64,000 bases of DNA from Luteolibacter rhizosphaerae (GTDB lineage Bacteria > Verrucomicrobiota > Verrucomicrobiia > Verrucomicrobiales > Akkermansiaceae): contig NZ_JAPDDR010000014.1 of assembly GCF_025950095.1 (NCBI RefSeq), positions 62,879 through 126,878 of the forward strand, in the 5' to 3' direction. Both the position numbers and the translations under genes were made by a program. Positions within the stretch are counted from its first letter, which is position 1. Each line of letters begins with the position of its first letter. Shown piece by piece: positions 61,153 through 64,000 of the stretch. The notes beneath the pieces were generated by a model. That model searched no databases. It was given only the letters and a program-made list of their open reading frames with translations, and was not told where the DNA came from.

Positions 61153-62538
61153 TCAGACAGCCGTTGCAAGTTCTGCGGCAGGCTCCAGGCCCTTCGCCAG
61201 ACGCGCCGCGAGAGCCGCGGTGTGCAGGCGCAGTTCGGGAACCGCGGTCGCCTCGAAATATCGTGCCCGCAGCATGGGCCCGGTGACGTAGAGCCACTCG
61301 AGCGGATAGCCATTGCGCTGCAGCGCGCGGTAGTCCGCCTGGACCTGGGTGCCGAGGCGGTTCTCATCCGGCACGATGAAGCCGCGGCGGAGCAGGTTCG
61401 CGACCAGCGGGTGGTGCACCGTGGAGATATCCCGCGCCGGTCCGGTGGCATCGATGATGTGGTCCGCATCCAGCCAGCGGGTGATCGCAGCGCGGTTGCG
61501 CGGGGCGAGTCCGAGGCGCAGGCGGCCGTTCTTATTCTCCACCGAGACGATGGTGCCGCGCTTCACGTCCAGCTTGCCGGTATCGATGAGATTCTGGATC
61601 CGCTCGTGAGCCTTCGGCGCGCACTGGTGGCGGTGCACTTCCCAGAAGGGGCTGATGAAGCGCAGGAAGCGGTTGCGATCCCGCGGCGACATTTCCTGCC
61701 AGAGCGAGGGCGTCGCGGGACGCACCGCCGCGAAGACATCGCGCCAGTCGCCGCCATCCTTTTCATGCCGGGCGATGGCTTGGCGGAAGAGGCGCACGCT
61801 GCGGCGGAGATTCGAGTCCGGCAGCTCATCGAGTTCCGGCGGCTGCACCAGCGAGGCATTGCGATGCGGCCGCGGCAGCAGGCCATTGCGGGAGATCGCG
61901 TGGATCTCGGTGGCATTCCCCTGCCGCTCCAGCTCCAGCACCGCATCGATCATGGTCAGGCCGCTGCCGATCACCAGCACGGTCTGGCCCGGCTTGATCT
62001 TCTCGTAGGTCTCCGCGCTGCGGGCGGAGAGGGTGTGCTGGGCCCAGATCGAGCCGGAGAATGCGGAGCCCTGGTTACCGCTGGCCAGCACCACGCGGGA
62101 GCACATCAGCGCGCTGTTATCCTTGAGCGTGAGAACCGCCACGCTGCTGGCGGAATTCGTCTGAATGTCGATCACCCCGCGGCGATCGATCCGCAGGTTA
62201 GGACATCGCTGCTGTGCTTCCTCCAGACAGTACTTGATGTAGTCGCCATAGACGCGGCGCGGCAGGAAGTCGTCCGGCCCCACGGTCTCGCCCAAAGTAC
62301 GACGGGCATAGTGGTAGAAGTGATCCGGCTCATCCTGGAAGGCGCTCATGCGGCGCGCCGGGATATTCATGAGCGCGTGCGGATCGTCCCGCCGGTAGGC
62401 CAGGCCGGGGCCCGCCTCGCCTGCCTCCTCGAAGAGGATCACCGGCCGGTCGGGCAGGCGCAGCGCGAGATGGATCGCGGTGAAGGTGCCGCTGAAGCCG
62501 GCTCCGATCACGGCCACGGGTGAGAGCGAATTCGACAT
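61153..62538 (-). CDS. FAD/NAD(P)-binding oxidoreductase-like protein
   Basis: 461 residues. The FAD dinucleotide site is VAVIGAGFSGTFTAIHLALR (8-27), and a second one is VLVIGSGLTMIDAVLELERQ (about 185-204). Between them are PGLAYRRDDPHALMNIPARR MSAFQDEPDHFYHY and VVLASGNQGSAFSG, as in the FAD-NAD(P)-binding family (pfam13454-like; these often act on cysteine, ornithine or siderophore precursors). DADHIIDATGPARDISTVHH marks the C-terminal half. Its partner upstream gene lies 50 bp away on the same strand. Confidence 0.85.
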   Translation of the reverse strand: MSNSLSPVAVIGAGFSGTFTAIHLALRLPDRPVILFEEAGEAGPGLAYRRDDPHALMNIPARRMSAFQDEPDHFYHYARRTLGETVGPDDFLPRRVYGDYIKYCLEEAQQRCPNLRIDRRGVIDIQTNSASSVAVLTLKDNSALMCSRVVLASGNQGSAFSGSIWAQHTLSARSAETYEKIKPGQTVLVIGSGLTMIDAVLELERQGNATEIHAISRNGLLPRPHRNASLVQPPELDELPDSNLRRSVRLFRQAIARHEKDGGDWRDVFAAVRPATPSLWQEMSPRDRNRFLRFISPFWEVHRHQCAPKAHERIQNLIDTGKLDVKRGTIVSVENKNGRLRLGLAPRNRAAITRWLDADHIIDATGPARDISTVHHPLVANLLRRGFIVPDENRLGTQVQADYRALQRNGYPLEWLYVTGPMLRARYFEATAVPELRLHTAALAARLAKGLEPAAELATAV

Positions 62539-62543
62539 AAAAG

Positions 62544-62557
62544 TACTAAATTTAGTA
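62544..62557. promoter_or_regulatory. Palindrome in the leader of the FAD protein gene
   Basis: tactaaatttagta is a perfect 14-bp palindrome 5 bp before the start codon, within an AT-rich stretch that also contains tatact-like -10 candidates on the minus strand. A likely operator-promoter. Confidence 0.55.
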
Positions 62558-62588
62558 TAGTATTACGTGAAATGAGTGACGGCAGTTC

Positions 62589-63320
62589 TCAGAAACGGGC
62601 CTTGCGAGCCTGACGGCGCGAGATCTTGGCCTGCGCGTGCACGAGGCGCGCGAGGAAGCGGGCCAGGCCATTCACGGAACTGGTATCGCTCCAGTCCTCC
62701 GGGATGATCAGGCGGACCTGCCAGCGTTCGTCGTGGCGGACCGGCTTGAGGTTCATGAGCGAGGGGAAGCGGATACCGCGACGCTCGCGGGCGGTGGCGA
62801 ATTCACTCCCCTGCTCCAGCGATTTGTAGAGAGCCGGGCTGACTTCGCCGGAGATCAGGAAGTCGCTCACGTTCGCGGTCTGGACCTCGATCCAGCCATC
62901 GGCCGCCTGCTCCTTGAACTGGTCGGCGAGGTGGCCGAGGAGATCCCAATCCTCGCGGGAGGGGGCATCTTCATCCAGCTCCAGCGCCACGGGATTCGCC
63001 ACCGGCAGCATCCGCAGCACGGCATTCCCCGCCAGGCGCGGATGCTGGCTCAGGATCTCGATGAACTGCAGCAGCACCTGCGAGGGCACCTGCGAGCCGG
63101 GAGTATTCCAGCCGATCATGCCGACCACAGGGCGGTCTTCAGGCGGCTTGCCCGCGCCGGTGTGGGTGAAGACGGGCGCTCCGTATTTGAACCCCATGTA
63201 ATAGATCGGGAACTCGATGCGACCGGTGAGGTGCTCGGAGAATTCGCAGTGCTCCACATAGCCTTGGACGAGGTTCCGGAGATTCTTGCGAAGATCGGGA
63301 TGCAAGGTCGTGATGTGCAT
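62589..63320 (-). CDS. M14/desuccinylase-like protein with no zinc ligands
   Basis: 243 residues. The order RPVVGMIGWNTPGSQVPSQV LLQFIEIL, then NAVLRMLPVANPVALELDED and DGWIEVQTANVSDFLISGEV, follows the layout of M14-type deacylases (succinylglutamate desuccinylase-like: GIHGDE, PVxNP, DLH). The zinc-binding HxxE site appears as WNTPG (71-75) and the later His as Q147. If the match is right, it is a non-hydrolytic relative. The tail is strongly basic (AQAKISRRQARKAR). It is upstream of the FAD protein gene, so the two may be co-regulated. Confidence 0.6.
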   Translation of the reverse strand: MHITTLHPDLRKNLRNLVQGYVEHCEFSEHLTGRIEFPIYYMGFKYGAPVFTHTGAGKPPEDRPVVGMIGWNTPGSQVPSQVLLQFIEILSQHPRLAGNAVLRMLPVANPVALELDEDAPSREDWDLLGHLADQFKEQAADGWIEVQTANVSDFLISGEVSPALYKSLEQGSEFATARERRGIRFPSLMNLKPVRHDERWQVRLIIPEDWSDTSSVNGLARFLARLVHAQAKISRRQARKARF

Positions 63321-63474
63321 GGTGTTTTTGTTGGGATTTGCGCCAAGCGGGCAATGCCCACGGCTTATTCCTACTTACACGTATATTTTAACCGGTCTAG
63401 GAAAAAAGCCGCCCGGAGCAGGAGGGTGCTGACCCTCAATGCCTACGAATCGCCGATTGCCCCCCTGCCGCGGC

Positions 63475-64000
63475 TCAGAAATAGACGCGCACCCCGGTGA
63501 GCCAGGTCAGGCCCTCGTAGTCCCCGCCGTTGCCGCCACCATCGAGGTGGGCGTACTCGCCGCCGGCCATGAGCTTCAGCTTGTCGCCGTAGATGAAGTA
63601 CTGCGCGCCGAGGTAGAGCGCGTGATACTCATCGCCGCGGCCACCGCCGGTCAGGAAGGGAGCCTCGCCCTCGTAGCGGTTCTGGCGGATCACGCTGTCC
63701 GGGCCATCGCCGGTGGTGAAGCTGTAGCGGCCCACGAGTTGGAGGCGCTTCGGGATGATGTCGTACATCGGCTGCACGAACATGCCGAAGACATCGCCAT
63801 CCCGGCCCTCCCCGCCCGAGCCGTTGAAGCCTTCCACCACCAGTTGAAAGGGGCCCTCCTGTCCCCAGAAGGTCGCGGAGACGATGTCGTCGTAGCGCGT
63901 GAAGAGGTAGTCGTCCTTGTCGTGACCGCTATGGATCCAATCGAGGCGGAAGTCCGCGCGCTCCCAGCCGAAGGCGGCCTTTGCATCGTAGCCGATGCCG
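63475..64000 (-). CDS. Phosphate-selective (OprO/OprP-like) porin, 3' part, cut by the window edge
   Basis: The last ~174 residues, open to base 64000 with no start in the window. Beta strands alternate: YDAKAAFGWERADFRLDWIH, DDIVSATFWGQEGPFQLVVE, MYDIIPKRLQLVGRYSFTTG, YHALYLGAQYFIYGDKLKLM AGGEYAHLD. It ends with GLTWLTGVRVYF, the terminal aromatic of an outer membrane barrel. It resembles the C-terminal portion of OprP-type porins. Phosphate or polyphosphate selectivity is not testable from the fragment. Gap 63321-63474 upstream of the previous gene shows nothing specific. Confidence 0.78.
   Translation of the reverse strand, partial: GIGYDAKAAFGWERADFRLDWIHSGHDKDDYLFTRYDDIVSATFWGQEGPFQLVVEGFNGSGGEGRDGDVFGMFVQPMYDIIPKRLQLVGRYSFTTGDGPDSVIRQNRYEGEAPFLTGGGRGDEYHALYLGAQYFIYGDKLKLMAGGEYAHLDGGGNGGDYEGLTWLTGVRVYF

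Overview
The window comes from a GC-rich (clearly above 60 percent by eye) member of the phylum Verrucomicrobia, most like the Luteolibacter/Haloferula group. The evidence is the ELWxxDGT-repeat proteins, an autotransporter-associated beta-strand-repeat protein, LamG and FG-GAP secreted giants with a shared C-terminal tail, an ECF sigma factor beginning with the TTRWSLV motif next to a Ser/Thr kinase, and a tmRNA tag ending in NELALAA. Genus level is an inference from family content.

Layout. 1-495: a 9-bp tandem array and its decayed inverted relatives. 496-16000: three ~900-residue secreted ELWxxDGT paralogs enclose housekeeping and accessory genes (DUF899, GNAT, LacI regulator, CaCA antiporter) and a compact arsenic operon (arsR, DUF6428-like, aquaporin, arsC). 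16000-23000: small membrane proteins, a YfbM-like protein, an ECF sigma factor with a kinase that appears fused to two ExbD-like domains, and a predicted anchored protein. The gaps are packed with mosaics of dispersed repeats. 23500-26060: an island of lower GC on the 3' side of the tmRNA gene, with a candidate Panacea-type toxin-antitoxin pair behind a 29-bp perfect hairpin. 26263-26618: ssrA, followed by an orphan terminase-small-subunit-like gene and a dual-specificity phosphatase. 28606-31393: a translationally coupled SDR / flavin reductase / photolyase operon whose photolyase has lost two iron-sulfur cysteines. 31499-32023: a secreted cysteine-rich protein made of eight 17-residue repeats.

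32425-37334: four paralogous membrane-anchored proteins surround a divergently placed transglutaminase pair. 37335-40383: a second accessory block (RhuM-like protein, FitAB/VapBC-type pair, VapBC45-like pair) sits against rpsB-tsf. 42479-47070: an ECF sigma factor / FecR-like anti-sigma / LamG surface module. 47544-60572: further secreted proteins (beta-propeller-like, TPR, a 1509-residue beta-strand repeat protein, a PQQ-sugar-dehydrogenase-like protein and an FG-GAP protein with an apparent frameshift in its signal peptide). 60573-64000: a FAD/NAD(P)-binding protein, a protein resembling M14-type deacylases without zinc ligands, and the C-terminal end of an OprP-like porin.

The main themes are cell-surface proteins with their signalling (two sigma-factor modules), two toxin-antitoxin-rich accessory blocks each docked on an essential RNA or translation gene, and REPIN-like repeats that sit just behind gene ends. 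The most unusual items are the kinase-ExbD fusion, the hairpin-led Panacea pair, the cluster-less photolyase with its tyrosine-less SDR partner, and the cysteine-repeat protein.
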